DNA of 64,000 nucleotides, from the NCBI RefSeq assembly GCF_001949145.1, contig NW_019091514.1, positions 108,264 to 172,263 on the forward strand, in the 5' to 3' direction. Numbering within the stretch: the stretch's first letter is position 1; each line of letters opens with the position of its first letter. The stretch comes from Acanthaster planci (lineage: Eukaryota > Echinodermata > Asteroidea > Valvatida > Acanthasteridae). A program made the position numbers and the translations under genes. Positions 36,626 to 49,132 of this stretch are shown here, one piece after another. The notes below the pieces were generated by a model. The model saw nothing but the letters and a program-made list of their open reading frames with translations. It did no database searches and was not told where the DNA came from.

Positions 36626-37455
36626 GTGAGTTTTGGCTCTTTGATATATCTGTGGTTGTTGTTTGTCTGTTGGTCAGTTCGTCTGGTTGGCATACCATGG
36701 AATGAGTCAACTTGTTGAACCATCTCCCAGCATGTGGACTACATGCATGCAGTACACATACCGGGGTACATGCAAGCTTTCCAACCAGGCTACATGTACA
36801 TTGTATCTGCCGAACTCTGGAAAACCTTGATACTCTCTCATTCTTGACATTTGTAAGTTTGGAATAACAGATATCATTTTTATCCCTCACCCTCCAAGTT
36901 CTTTCAAATCCACCAGGAGGTATTCAGAGATTTGCAGAATTGCAGGAGTGGGTTTTAAAAGTAGAGCCTAACCACCTTACATACACTTGGTACACTGTAC
37001 GTTTGAAAGTATGTGCAAGGGATGAGCACTGTGCACTTGTTTTCCTACACGGGTGAATAGTTCAGGGAAAAACCACACGAATTATCAGTCCGAATGCCTG
37101 TGGAGTTAGCGTTATCAAACTAGCAGAGAACCTTCAGTCCAGTTTTTAGGGAAGTCCCAAGATAGCGATTCACCCTCTGATCCAGCACCTTCCTAGGTGA
37201 TGCAGACTCTCAATACGTTGGACCTGGATTGCGGGGTGCAAGTGTTTTTCTGCATGGTACTGACGTGCAATATTCAGGATAATGCCGCAGTAAACTGGAG
37301 AATCCCTTGTGTGTTTAATAGTACTGTTATTCTATCTTCGTGTAGGTGGCAGTATGGTTAGATAGAACGATGAGTGTACAGGTACCGCAGTTCTCTGAGG
37401 TACAGCTTTGTTTCAGCCAGCGTTCAGCCTCATATTTCTCACTCAAGCTCTTTCC

Positions 37456-37824
37456 AATGAGCCTCTTGCGAGTTAAGACCCAAATCTGGTACACTGAGTT
37501 ATTTAAATTCACATGAACATAACAATTTGCATTCTCCATACTAAAACCACTGTTGCTATACCTTGTGATTCAGAGCAAGCTTGTGCTTAGTTACATAAGA
37601 GACGCCTTGCAACAGTACACTGTTTTTGATGGATAAGAAGCCTGAAGGGCACAAAGGAACCAGTCCATTCCAGAGATGGTGGTCGCTATGCAAAAGCTTG
37701 CCCTGAATCCCAAGGTATAGCAACTGTGTCTTAAGTCTGGGGAATTCAAATTGTTATGTTTATGTGCAATCAGATAACTCAGTGTACCAGATTTAATTCA
37801 ATTTTAACTCGCAAATGGCTTATT
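37456..37824 (+). mobile_element. foldback element with about 130-bp inverted arms
   Basis: The left arm, 37456-37586, includes TCTGGTACACTGAGTTAT and GTTGCTATACCTTG. The right arm, 37690-37824, is its approximate reverse complement, with ATAACTCAGTGTACCAGA and CAAGGTATAGCAAC. Arms match over nearly their whole length with scattered substitutions and small gaps; the loop is about 103 bases. No open frame of note lies inside. It is either a foldback-type non-autonomous transposon or two copies of one repeat inserted head to head. Confidence 0.82.
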
Positions 37825-39119
37825 CAGGCAGGTCTGATACTGGTAGTTGTGAAATTAATATCAACCACCAGATGTCCAGGATGCAGAGGATTGCCAAGTG
37901 CTCTGAAGCAGTGCTATCGATCCACTCCAGGCAACCATCCACTCAAAAAAGGGGTGACTGCTCCATGGGCCATTAATCCCCGGGAAGGAGGCGAGGGAGA
38001 AGCCTGCTAAATTGTGTTTGTGTTCAACGGTATCCTTCCCACAAACCAGTTGTGTCACGCTCGCATTGAAGGCCTGTCAATTCTGCAGCTGCGGTTGCTC
38101 GTGCATGTCACTTCCTACTGTGGGATAGTGGAATGTAGAAATGCTAAACCCTACTTGCTTGGTCTTTTTTTTTTCTAACAGCTTGACTGAGTCTGCAAAA
38201 GCACAAAATGTTGTGCTAACTGGTGATACGTGCTTTGAAACAGAGCTGGAATTTCAATCCCAATTTTAAATAATAATACAGTTCCGAGTCTGTCACGTCT
38301 GCAACTTGTCAATAGACCGAAGTGATGGTTTCTTTCTTCCTTTCTTTTTCTTCACTTTTTATAAACACACCAGTACTTGTACAAATCTGTGTACAAAATT
38401 AACAAGAACTCTGCTGTTCTTATTTGAAGCTGGGAATATCTTCCTGTTTTTGTGTTTTTGTTTCCATTTTCTGACAAGTCCCAATTGCATGCCTGTATAA
38501 TGTGAGTGGACTGGGTGACCTGAAGTGCACGTCCTTGGGAACCTGAACTTGTACTTTCACTCTACATTTTGTCAGTGAACTACATGTGCACGCACTAGTA
38601 CTTCTTAAACTATGGTTTCAGAATTTCACACCATACACCTTCAAAGTGAGACAGGTGTGTGTGTAACTAATCTATGAAAATTTTCAAACATAGCCTTCGG
38701 AGTTTTTAAATGAAGTATGAAATTTAATATGTAACATTAAGTCTGCTGCAAACCACTGTGTTTTTTATTTTGGTTAAGCAGTAAAAATGCACGCCCGTTG
38801 TCAGTCAGTTGTCTGACTTTTCAGTTTGCTCGTACTTCCTTTGGTGAGAGAACATGAAGCACCCATTGAAGTTAAATGCTTCAATCAATTGCTAATATGA
38901 AATCGCATGAAAAAAAAAGATCAGTGCAGAATCGAAGATAAAGTAATCAGAGCAAACTGTATTTTAACATCGATCCGCTTGACATTTTGTCCGCGTCTGC
39001 TCTAACCCTGTTTGTTCCTATTGCGGAGTGACAAGTGGTATTGGCTTTCACAGTTACCTGTTACTTAGACATGTCTGCGTTTCCTGTCTTTGATTTTTGT
39101 GCGAGTGTTCGATGGCCTG

Positions 39120-39450
39120 TGAAATGCCCAGAAAAAGCCTCTGAAATGTCAGTTACCTCACGAGTGCTTTCGGCTGCCACTTCCAGCTCAGCCATCAGCA
39201 AAACATAATAATTCCCCAAACCAGAGTAAATGGGATTGCATCTTGGCTAATCCTCTGTTTCCTAGCAACTGCACATCCAGGGAAATAAGCGGTTGGCCCC
39301 AGAGGGAATGAATTTCTCCAGAGAGTGTTGGTTTCATGGAGGGGCTGCTGTACTTATTTTCAAGACTAGAGGGCCCAAGCTTGAAGGAGGAACTCGTTTG
39401 TGGGAGGAAAGAGAGTGAAGGTCTGGCTGGCAGCAGGACGTTGTAAAATC
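39120..39450 (+). promoter_or_regulatory. enhancer-like segment with RFX-type site
   Basis: Non-repetitive, moderately GC-rich stretch in intron 3. It contains GTTTCCTAGCAAC (39257-39269), a near-match to the RFX X-box with a one-base spacer. Motif evidence only. Confidence 0.22.
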
Positions 39451-41054
39451 TGATCTTGCTGGAGGTTTTTATCGTGGCGATAAACAGGAAAAGAGAGGCA
39501 GGAAATGAAAACTACTGTCTTAAATCAGTGACCAGTGAACAACCACAACTAATGTTCATTTACCTGTCAGGTTTTGGAGGTTGGTCGAACACAAAACACA
39601 ATATTGGTAGCACAGAGCTGAAAAGTCAGTCGAACAGAAGTGATATTACCGACCATAACTACACGTGTGTACCAAGATGCTGAGCTAACATTTACTCATA
39701 CATACATGCACATGTGCCCTCATAAATCAATAGTCCATTTAAAAGGTTATCAAGTTCAACACAATTTAATTTCTTGGCTTTGTCCAAAACTTCTCATGTG
39801 AAACCATCTTAACCATCACACCAGTCTTGACATTATCATGTTCATCAGTGGGCACTTTCCTAATTCTCCTGCTTCGTTCCATGTGGCTTGTGTGATCATC
39901 AGATGAGATAGGGGCAGATGTTAAGAAACAATTGCATTTATCTTGAAACAAACAATACTTGTAATTAAAACAGTTGAATTTCAAAGCAAAAGTTTTTTCA
40001 ACATGATGTTCTTTATTTCTGTCAATATTTTGTTTTAATCAAGATTCTTTGAAAGGGGATAGTGAAGAACTCCAGGACATGTTCATAAATCATTCATTAA
40101 TCATATTTAGCATGTTTAATTTAGATTATGAAAGCTTACTGTGCATTCATAAGGTTGGAACCTACCGGTATTCAGCCAAACATTGTCAAAACTTGCTATA
40201 ATGTGCAAGGACTGCATTTTCTGCAGTGCCCTTTAACAGTAGATCATGTCTTCTCTGCTTCAGCAGCTGAGCTAGCATCACATCAAAAGCTTTGAAGTTT
40301 GAACCCAGCAGTTTGGAAAGGTCGGCAATTATTGGCAAATTGAGTTAGGCAAAGCCTCCTAGGATCCATTCCAACACATTTGATCTTTTCAATTCTTTGA
40401 GTCCTCGTCAATGTGCCTGTTGCTCTTCTGTGACACATTCACATAATTTACCATTGCAGTATAAATGCACACCCTGAGACTTTCAAAACACAAAAAAACC
40501 CTTAAGTGCGATTGAATGTCATCTGCTATCTTTTAGAAGGGCATATTAAACAAGCTGTTACGATATGAGTTACAGGTATGTTTAAAAAAAATGTACCGTA
40601 CTTGGGCCTGACCTGTGGAATTTTTTTTAGTTTGTTAAACCCTCTAGGAATTGAAAACAAGGCTAGATCACATCTGGTGAATTTCTTTCAAAAAGTATAA
40701 TGTTGACATTGATTGAAGCCAAACATGTATATTTGTACATGTGTACCGGCGCAGCTGTACAATGTAGATAGTGGTACATGCATGCTAAAATTTCCTAATC
40801 AAAAAAGTAATGAGGAAATTCCTGAAGGAGTGGCTTACTGAATTCTTTTGTTAGGTGTCATTGCTTGACTGTTAGTGTTATGGGCTGGTATGGTCTTGCA
40901 AAATATATGTAGGAGGGATTGCTTCTGGATGAGCCATCCATTAAGCAGCACCTGCCTTGTGAAGCTACACCACGAGGGCAAATTCTTGCAACTGAACTGG
41001 CGTTTATATGTACTTCTGCTTTAAATAGCATCCCGTTGAATCATAGGCCTCGGC

Positions 41055-41230
41055 CAGACTTGGTGTTATTCTACAGCACCGCACTGGTCTTTGTTATCAT
41101 CAGGCCTTTCTTTGCCCATGGGCTGTACTCTGCGCTAGTTGGATGGCGTTCCAAGTTCGTGCATTGCAAAAGAAATTTTGTCCCCTGCCCAAGGGCTACG
41201 GAGTCGAATATTGTGGAATAACACCAGATA
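41055..41230 (+). repeat. short terminal-inverted-repeat fragment
   Basis: TGGTGTTATTCTACA near 41059 is mirrored by TGTGGAATAACACCA near 41213, with about 140 bases between. The inner sequence shows no coding signature. Could be a small non-autonomous DNA element. Confidence 0.4.
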
Positions 41231-41890
41231 CACCTGGGTGCTCTCAGGCTGTTTTGGTTACACTTGTTGCAATCTACTAAATGATTTGCCCCACGAGAAA
41301 AGTGGGACTGTGTGTTTATTGGCCTGGGCAAAGGAAGCCAGCGTCAAGTCCTAGGTAAAGACACACTGGGACTGAAGGCATACCGGTAGTAGCCACCAAG
41401 TACAGCAAACCACTTGCCAGCAAATCTCTAAAAATCACCTGATTGTCTTGAAAAATATCATCGTCTTGAACGGAACCCCTTTATAAAAATTTGCCAAATT
41501 TCTCCTACAACTGGCATTAGCAGTGATTTGCATTAGGAAGCTACATTTCAGCACTGAGTTTCTCAAACAGTTAAAAAATGTCAGCAGTTATTTGTTCAAC
41601 TTCGCCCTGCATTTGCTGGTGTAGGTCAATTCATGGCATATGTGTTGATCACACTTACACATTTGTGTTTCTTGGTTGGTTTCCTTACTAAGAAGCACAT
41701 GCACGTGCACCGGACTGGGTAGCTCTGGTTAGCCGTAGCAAAAAGGGGCAGGCCAATTTTTAAAAAAAAAATCCTGTAGAAGTCTCAACATCCTACATCA
41801 TGTGCATGTACGTGTATTTCACACGTCATGACTCTTGTTGTAATTCTTGGGCAGATGGTATTCCAAAAATTCTACCAGTAAGTGTAACAT

Positions 41891-41947
41891 TAACCCTAAC
41901 AGTCCTCAATCCTTCACCTGTTGGAGGACTGAAGACTGTTAGGGTTA
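41891..41947 (+). repeat. inverted repeat TAACCCTAACAGTC / GACTGTTAGGGTTA
   Basis: Perfect 14-base arms around a 29-base loop. A related sequence, CCCTAACAGTCTCAAATCC, occurs at 44970 and is followed at about 45022 by GGGTTAGGGTT. Probably a small dispersed hairpin element. Confidence 0.7.
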
Positions 41948-42070
41948 AGAGTGTAAACAAACTTGTTTGTAATGCATAGAATATTAGCATTCACGATGTA
42001 CAGCTTGTACATGTGCTAGAGCTGTGTACATGTGTACATTTACATGTACACATTTCCTTACACAGCTGTA

Positions 42071-42364
42071 CTTGTGGGGTATTTCCTTTGTTCTCGTGTA
42101 CAAAACTCGCACACAACACGCAAAAAATTTGAAATCACTCCAATTTAATCCCAATTCGCTTTCCTGGGTTGAAATTTCGACTATATGTCCCTTATATTAA
42201 ACACTTCAATTTGCGACGGATTTTTACCCATTAAAAATTTCCCCTTTTTGAGTTATTTCCAAATATCAGTTTCGTGAAATTCTTGTGGGGTACCAATTTT
42301 GGTACCCCACAAGGTAAAAACTGGCCTTGTGGGGTACTTCCTATTGTTCCGGTACCCCACAAGG
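42071..42364 (+). mobile_element. nested terminal-inverted-repeat elements (CTTGTGGGGTAC family)
   Basis: CTTGTGGGGTA occurs at 42071, 42282 and 42326, and its reverse complement GTACCCCACAAG at 42302 and 42352. The outer pair 42071/42312 would bound an AT-rich element of about 240 bases. Inside and next to it are two near-perfect palindromes, 42282-42313 (6-base centre) and 42325-42364. Each TIR is followed by TTCCTWTGTTC-like sequence. The pattern suggests nested or tandem insertion of one small DNA-transposon family. Confidence 0.7.
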
Positions 42365-43201
42365 CCCCATGTATAAGCGCTGTACAATGTACATGTACAT
42401 GCCATACAGTACGTGCACACGCGCCAGTGTTAGGCTGAGTTTGTATACACATTCAAATCCTGGACCTATAACAATAAGGGACAATAGGGTCCACGGTTGC
42501 CAAAGAGTCCTCGGTCAGAAAACGTGTACAAAACATATGGGAGGTCTTCCGAAAAAGTTAAAGTATGAACAAAGGAGGAACAATAGGGAGTCCACGATTG
42601 AAGGTGTTTAAGCACTTGTGTTTGTGTACGTACTCGTAGGTACCAGACGTACTCCAGACGTTGTACAATGTATGTGTTCAGTGGATTTTCTCGTGGAGCT
42701 GTAAAAAAGGATTTACTGTACAGTTTCACTTTCTTTTGACTTCCCTGTTCCAGACTGTGTAGGGATTTGCTCATGGCTCTCATTTGCGCTGCCTTGTGCT
42801 AGCATGGATACCCCGTTCTTAAGACTGCTTTAGCACAGTGCCAGGATCTTAAACAAAGCCAGCCTCTTGGGGGAAGAGTTTAGGGACTGAACACAATGCC
42901 TACATCCCCCCTTGAAAAATACTGAAGTGGGCGAAATCAAAGAAATGTTTGCATGGTGCCACTAATGCTCTGGCAATGGCCTGTGAAATAAAATGTATCC
43001 AATTCTGCCCAGCTGCAGATGAAATTGGCCTGCCGTGAACTTCACAGAATTACATTTGCTTTTTGAGAATTGTAACCTTTTAATGTACCTTTGCTTTATA
43101 TTTTTCTCACCATATGTACAAACAGTGTCCTTTTTTTTTAACCCATTAACCCGGTAACTCTTAGCAAAATACAGGCACTGTTCAGAACTTCACTAAATTC
43201 G

Positions 43202-43330
43202 TCACTGTGAACCAGAAAGTGCAGTGCAAACAAATGGAGTACATGCACGTGTTGGTTCATGCGTTGGTTCTCGTGCTAATGCCTTTTACACACTCATTGT
43301 GTGTGTGACGTATTCACTTCGGTACTCTAT
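43202..43330 (+). repeat. dispersed repeat, copy B (CpG-depleted)
   Basis: Second copy of the repeat at 29281-29408, same orientation. It differs largely by CpG to TG or CA changes (for example ACATGCACGTG against ACGCGCGCGTG). Confidence 0.85.
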
Positions 43331-43704
43331 TTACCAGTAGTGACACATATTTGCAACGGGCATCAATCCTACATAAAGCTACTGCGACTGAGGTATACAT
43401 GTACATGTATATATGTACATGTACCTTCCTCAATCAATCCAACATTTTCCCACGCTTGGTAGATTTTGAAGGGCCTTGAGTGTGTAAGGTTTACAACTGC
43501 TGTATGCAGTGTAACTGGGGGTGAATTGTCACTGGTGACAAGCCTCCATCAACCAAGAAAGAACAACCCAGCATCCTTGACTGGCTCAAGTGGAAACCCA
43601 ATGAACCAATTATGATGTCAAGTCAAGGATGATTGATGCAGTGTTATGCAGGTCAGGAGTCACTGACCTTGAGTAACACCACACTGTCAGGCTCTCTCCA
43701 AGTT

Positions 43705-44408
43705 NNNNNNNNNNNNNNNNNNNNNNNNNNNNNNNNNNNNNNNNNNNNNNNNNNNNNNNNNNNNNNNNNNNNNNNNNNNNNNNNNNNNNNNNNNNNNNNN
43801 NNNNNNNNNNNNNNNNNNNNNNNNNNNNNNNNNNNNNNNNNNNNNNNNNNNNNNNNNNNNNNNNNNNNNNNNNNNNNNNNNNNNNNNNNNNNNNNNNNNN
43901 NNNNNNNNNNNNNNNNNNNNNNNNNNNNNNNNNNNNNNNNNNNNNNNNNNNNNNNNNNNNNNNNNNNNNNNNNNNNNNNNNNNNNNNNNNNNNNNNNNNN
44001 NNNNNNNNNNNNNNNNNNNNNNNNNNNNNNNNNNNNNNNNNNNNNNNNNNNNNNNNNNNNNNNNNNNNNNNNNNNNNNNNNNNNNNNNNNNNNNNNNNNN
44101 NNNNNNNNNNNNNNNNNNNNNNNNNNNNNNNNNNNNNNNNNNNNNNNNNNNNNNNNNNNNNNNNNNNNNNNNNNNNNNNNNNNNNNNNNNNNNNNNNNNN
44201 NNNNNNNNNNNNNNNNNNNNNNNNNNNNNNNNNNNNNNNNNNNNNNNNNNNNNNNNNNNNNNNNNNNNNNNNNNNNNNNNNNNNNNNNNNNNNNNNNNNN
44301 NNNNNNNNNNNNNNNNNNNNNNNNNNNNNNNNNNNNNNNNNNNNNNNNNNNNNNNNNNNNNNNNNNNNNNNNNNNNNNNNNNNNNNNNNNNNNNNNNNNN
44401 NNNNNNNN
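43705..44408. other. assembly gap (704 N)
   Basis: Unsequenced bases inside kindlin intron 3. Three long open frames cross it only because N codons are not stops; they are artefacts. Confidence 1.
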
Positions 44409-44969
44409 GGTTCCAGTGGTTTGGGGCAAAAGTCTTGTTCAAGTCCTCCCTTTTGGCACGTGTTTATTTTACCTCACAGTTCAATCACCAAAAAAAACCC
44501 AGGGAGGTGGATTGTGTTATCACAAAAAATGCTGGTACTTAATACTTTTGGTTTTGCAACTTGGTAAAAAAAATGATCAGTCGTCAGGTACCTTCCATTA
44601 GATGAGAGCCTGTTGGAATATCACATGTGCATCTGTTTCTCTTGGTCAATCAATCGTTTCCAGACATTCAAGTCAAGTCTGGCTTATTAAGCATTCATAG
44701 CTTGTCAGCCATTCACACAAGAGGTGTAGGAAAGTGCCACATCATCATTATTAGATCCGGTGGTACTTGACGGTCATCGATTATGTATCATTTACATCTT
44801 CGTACAGGTACTTCACACTAATTCCTGCAAGATCTCTCTTCAGATGTTCAGCCTTTTGTTTTCCAGTTGGAAATGCGGCTGAAGTGAAGTTCAACACTAC
44901 AGCCTCAGACTCTGTTACTTGCACACACAGCTCTAGGTTTATTAATTTTGGCATTTTGGCTGTGTCAAT

Positions 44970-45034
44970 CCCTAACAGTCTCAAATCCTCCGATTTCAAT
45001 ATGATTTTACATACACCCTAGGGGGTTAGGGTTA
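44970..45034 (+). repeat. relative of the 41891 hairpin element
   Basis: It shares CCCTAACAGTC and TCAAATCCTCC with 41893 and ends in GGGTTAGGGTT, partly complementary to its own start. Not a telomere: only one and a half TTAGGG units. Confidence 0.5.
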
Positions 45035-45621
45035 AAGCCTGTTTGAATTGTCAAAACCTTGCAGTACTATGTATGCACAATCTTAAATGATACCCCTTCT
45101 ATGCATTACAACAAAATTTAGACAGTGAAGTGCCACAGTATGAGATGGCTGAGTGTTATTGTCCAGTAAAAATTTTTGAAGGAATTGGCCTTACATTAAT
45201 CTTCGCTTTTTAAATTCAAATTGTACATGTATGTAAGGGGGGGTAGGCATTTACAGCATTTTTGTGACAGCACTATACATGTACCCTGTTTACGGTTCAT
45301 GTACCATGATTAATATGGATACCAGTAGCCAGGATTCGGGTTTATATGTATCATGGTAAATCCACGACATGATACTGTTTTTTAAAAAGTGGAAAATGCT
45401 GATGTGTACATGTACAACACTACAATGTGTACATTGGTGCTATACATACATGGTATAGCATGTTTATAATTGTGTTGACATTTTGATAATAAGGTACCTG
45501 TACCTGGTAGGAACACTTTACCCTGTTACTGGTTGTGGGGGGGGTAGTGATTCAATCAGTGTTTCTTTGTGTTGAATGAAACTCTTTAGTATTCTGCAAC
45601 ACTCAGACATCCCATTGCACA

Positions 45622-45709
45622 TGTCCCACACCCGTAAATCAAGAGGTTTTATGAGAATTCATGTACATTTCCCACACCCATGAATCAAGAGTTTATACAG
45701 AATTCATGA
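45622..45709 (+). repeat. 46-bp tandem duplication
   Basis: Two copies of a unit with TCCCACACCCGTAAATCAAG (45624) and TTCCCACACCCATGAATCAA (45670), each ending GAATTCATG. Diverged by several substitutions. Confidence 0.85.
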
Positions 45710-47539
45710 CAGAATGGGTACCCTTGGGTCCAATCCAAGCCTGTTCTTTCTATCGCTAGGGGCCTGAAACCAAAGATGGATGTGGACAAGAAAATCCTGT
45801 CAGGTTTAAAGGTTTGGCTGTCAGCTGCTGATAACCTTGATCCCCTCTTGACCCTGCCCTGTAAAAAAGTCATGTGACTGAACAATCAGACTCTGGGAAT
45901 GAGTCTGTGCCAAGTTTTGAGATGCCTGTGACAAGTGCACATAGGCTGTTCTCTTGTCTGTATAATAGTTTGTGTGACATCATTGTCAGGGGAGAGTGCG
46001 TGTTTTGAAAGAAAGCAGTCTTGTGTTATGGATGGTGGTACATGGAGTCATTAGCAGTCAGTCAAATTCATGATTGATTAACATACATTTTGCAGGGAGT
46101 TTGGCTTTGCTGTGTACATTTAGCTTTTTGTAATGCAGAATTCAAGTTCTATTGTCCATAACTTCTGGCAAAGTTCTGGGGACCTCCTCGATGAAAAAAA
46201 TCTCTACAGTAGTATCAATAAGTACCCTTTGATGAGGCACTTCTTGGTAATACCTGTCACACACACAGTAAGTCAGCAAGGTTGAAATTGTAAGGTTCAC
46301 ATGTACCCGTACATGTACGGTTTTTCCTAAAACCTTATTGCAGAAACTGATTACTGGCCAGTCAAAGTTCAACAGTGCCAAAAAGTCCACCATTGTCACC
46401 AGCCCAGGGGAACAACCAGAAAAGGATTTTTGGGTTTCTGTGTCATCTTCAAGTTGTTCTTGAAGACCACCAAATATTTCAAAAAAATTCTCATCCATAA
46501 AGCCAAACCGGCCCCCAACAACCCCATGAGAACAACACAAAGAGCCTTCCCCTGCTCAAGTATGTCAGCCTACTTAATTTACATATAACTGATGGATACA
46601 GCAACCAACACTGCTTGTAGCTGATTCAAGTGTCCTGTGGGTAATGCTAACAAAAGCCACTGGTCACCCAGATCTAATGAATGGGCTCTTGACACCCTGA
46701 GAGAGCAGAGTCATAAGAGTGTTGCCATTAAGCTGGTGCCATCAGTCTTTGAGTCTGTCTCAGAAAGTGGGCCAGAAGGGTGTTTGTAAGGAAGAAAAAC
46801 TGTAGGCTCGGCTAGCTGTGGAGGCGCCTTGTCTTCAAGTTCCCAGTGGGGTTGGAGGCTAGTGTTTTTGTTTTAAAAGGGTCACTGAACACTTTGGAGG
46901 TTCACTGATTGGGAGTAAGCTTGTAAAGTGGAAACTTCTCCAATTTCTGGGTAGACTTGTGAAGTATCAAATGAACAATGTCAATCTCTTTGAACCATCA
47001 AAAAGCCTTTTGCATTGTGGAAGAGATCTGCTTATCTGTTTTTATTTAGCTTTCTAAAAGATCAAGAACAAACAACTCTTTTGCAATGACCACACGGTAA
47101 AAAGCCCATTCTGAAAATGGAGAGCGGACAAACAGATGTAAGTTGGGAAACTACCGGTAGATCTTTCTCAACTATCATTTCATGAAGTTCACATTCTTCT
47201 CTTGCACTCCAGTTTCAATCACATTTTCATCAGGCAGACATTGCCACATGTAGGTCTCCTTTTTAAAAAAACTGATATCACCATGTACTCATGCACAGAG
47301 TATTTGGAGCCCAAGTTTCCATTCACAAATGAGATATGTTTATACTAGCACATGTAATTTGCCAAGTGACATTTCTAGTCTGAGTAGTGTCTGGGAGGCA
47401 GGCCTTGGGCCATGGATGAACTCCATTAATGCATGGTAAGTCTAGACACTTGTTTTGGCCTCAAGCGACACCTGCAAATCCTTGCATGGGTGATGCAAAC
47501 ATGCTTATCAAACCAAACAAGATACTTGCATGCTAGAAG

Positions 47540-47790
47540 AAGTCAGGGGGGATCCAGGACTTTTTATAAGGGGGTGGTAGGGCCGGAGATGAATGTCTCA
47601 TTTTTGCAGACAAGCAGAAACAATGATGAAACATTATACATGACATACATTGTTTATTGTGGTATTGGTGCACATAAGTTATTTTTTCCTGTTATTTTCC
47701 TAATTTTTTTAATTCTTCGGCGGGGGGGGGAGTCTCAGAGTAGGGGGGGTCAGCCCCCCATCCCCTCCTGGAGGTTCAACCCCAAGCTGT
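47540..47790 (+). repeat. G/C-homopolymer-flanked repeat scar
   Basis: Begins GGGGGGATCCAGGACTTTTT, includes two poly-G runs, and ends GGTCAGCCCCCCATCCCC. Similar purine-rich edges occur at 1745-1800, 32105-32140 and 34030-34075. These look like degenerate ends of one or more transposon families. Family not assigned. Confidence 0.4.
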
Positions 47791-49084
47791 ACATGTTTTA
47801 CTTCTCAATATTGCATGCATTTGACATGCTTATGGAGTTCTCACTGGCATTGCTTGACTGTAAAATGCAAACCTTTTTTTTTTTCCATTTTTGCAGTGGG
47901 CATGAGAACTTTACTGGTAAGGTGTAGAGATGTATCTGTCAAGTGGTCCCACCCACTTGTGTCTGATGTCTGTGGAATTTGGCTTGGGGTAAAATGGGCA
48001 GTATTGAAAGGGTGCATCAATAGGGATTAGTCTGGGATTAGGGCTGGAGAAAGCAGACTGATATCCAGGGATTGAAATGAAGTGGAGAAGGGCATATGAT
48101 CCTGTGAAATGTCCTCTTTTTTGAAAGTGGAATTGGCTGTTTGTCTTTGGTTAAAAACAGGCAAGGTTACCAGCAAGATTTCCACTGCATGGGTGTTCGG
48201 GGGGGGGGGGAAGGAAGGGTGCTTGTCTTCCCCTCCCCAGCCCCAAGGGAAAGACTTCAAAAGGAAAAGAAAAAAGAAACAATAAAAGGAGATGGAAACA
48301 CCATTCAAAATACTTTGGGTTAAACATCAGTGCTGATAATGCTACGCTTTATACAATTGCGTGCTTTCCCCACTGGCTGTATAGAAAAGTGCACGCACAG
48401 TGTGACATGATCAATGCAGAGGCCTATTGACTCCCTTTCAGCGTTGATGGCTTGTCATTTTGCTGCCGGAGTGCTGTCCCCTACTCCCTACTCCCAGAAA
48501 GAGCTTTGGCTCCTCTGTCAAACTTGGAATTCTGAGCAAGGACGGCAAGGACCGGTGCTGGCAAAGTGTATCTTGAATGTTCTCAGAAAGTTTAATTGAA
48601 ATGTAATTGAAAATCACTCCATTTAAAATCAGTGCGTCTGTTAGAACTGCTTGAATTTTGTGGCGGTAAACATGAACATTGTCCTGAATTCCCAAGTATA
48701 TTTCTTTGAAGTATTGCTGATTGTGCTAACCATTCCCAAGAAATGTCCAAATACATATATACACATGTAGTTCCTCTTCCCTGAATGGCGTGGCCATAAA
48801 CAGCTTTGAGAAGTGATTTTCTTGGAAGGTTGCCTCTGTCTCCATGATTTACATGTATAAGTCGAAAAGGAAAGCAGTCATCCAGATTGAGACCAGCTGT
48901 TCCCTAGGGAAAGTCCCAAAGGTTTCCCAGTCTCTGATAACAGACTGTAGGACTACTTGAAGGGCAAACAATCTACCAAAATTGTTTAAAATATGTCCTG
49001 AAATTTTATCTTTGAGTGTCAGATTACCAAGGCGATGCGGCTGTAGTTGCTGTCATGGTTTTGAGAGGTTGAAAACTAGAGTCT

Positions 49085-49132
49085 GGACTCTGTGTGTGGG
49101 TGGGTTTAGGACTCTGTGTGTGGGTGGGTTTC
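49085..49132 (+). repeat. 24-bp tandem duplication
   Basis: GGACTCTGTGTGTGGGTGGG is repeated at 49085 and 49109, with no substitutions over the first 23 bases. Confidence 0.9.

Noticed and set aside
41891-41947. Telomeric repeat
   Set aside because: Only a single TTAGGGTTA at each site, within a hairpin with CAGTC; not a tandem array.
43633-44601. Open frames of over 250 codons on both strands
   Set aside because: They span the N gap; the body is unknown bases, not coding sequence.
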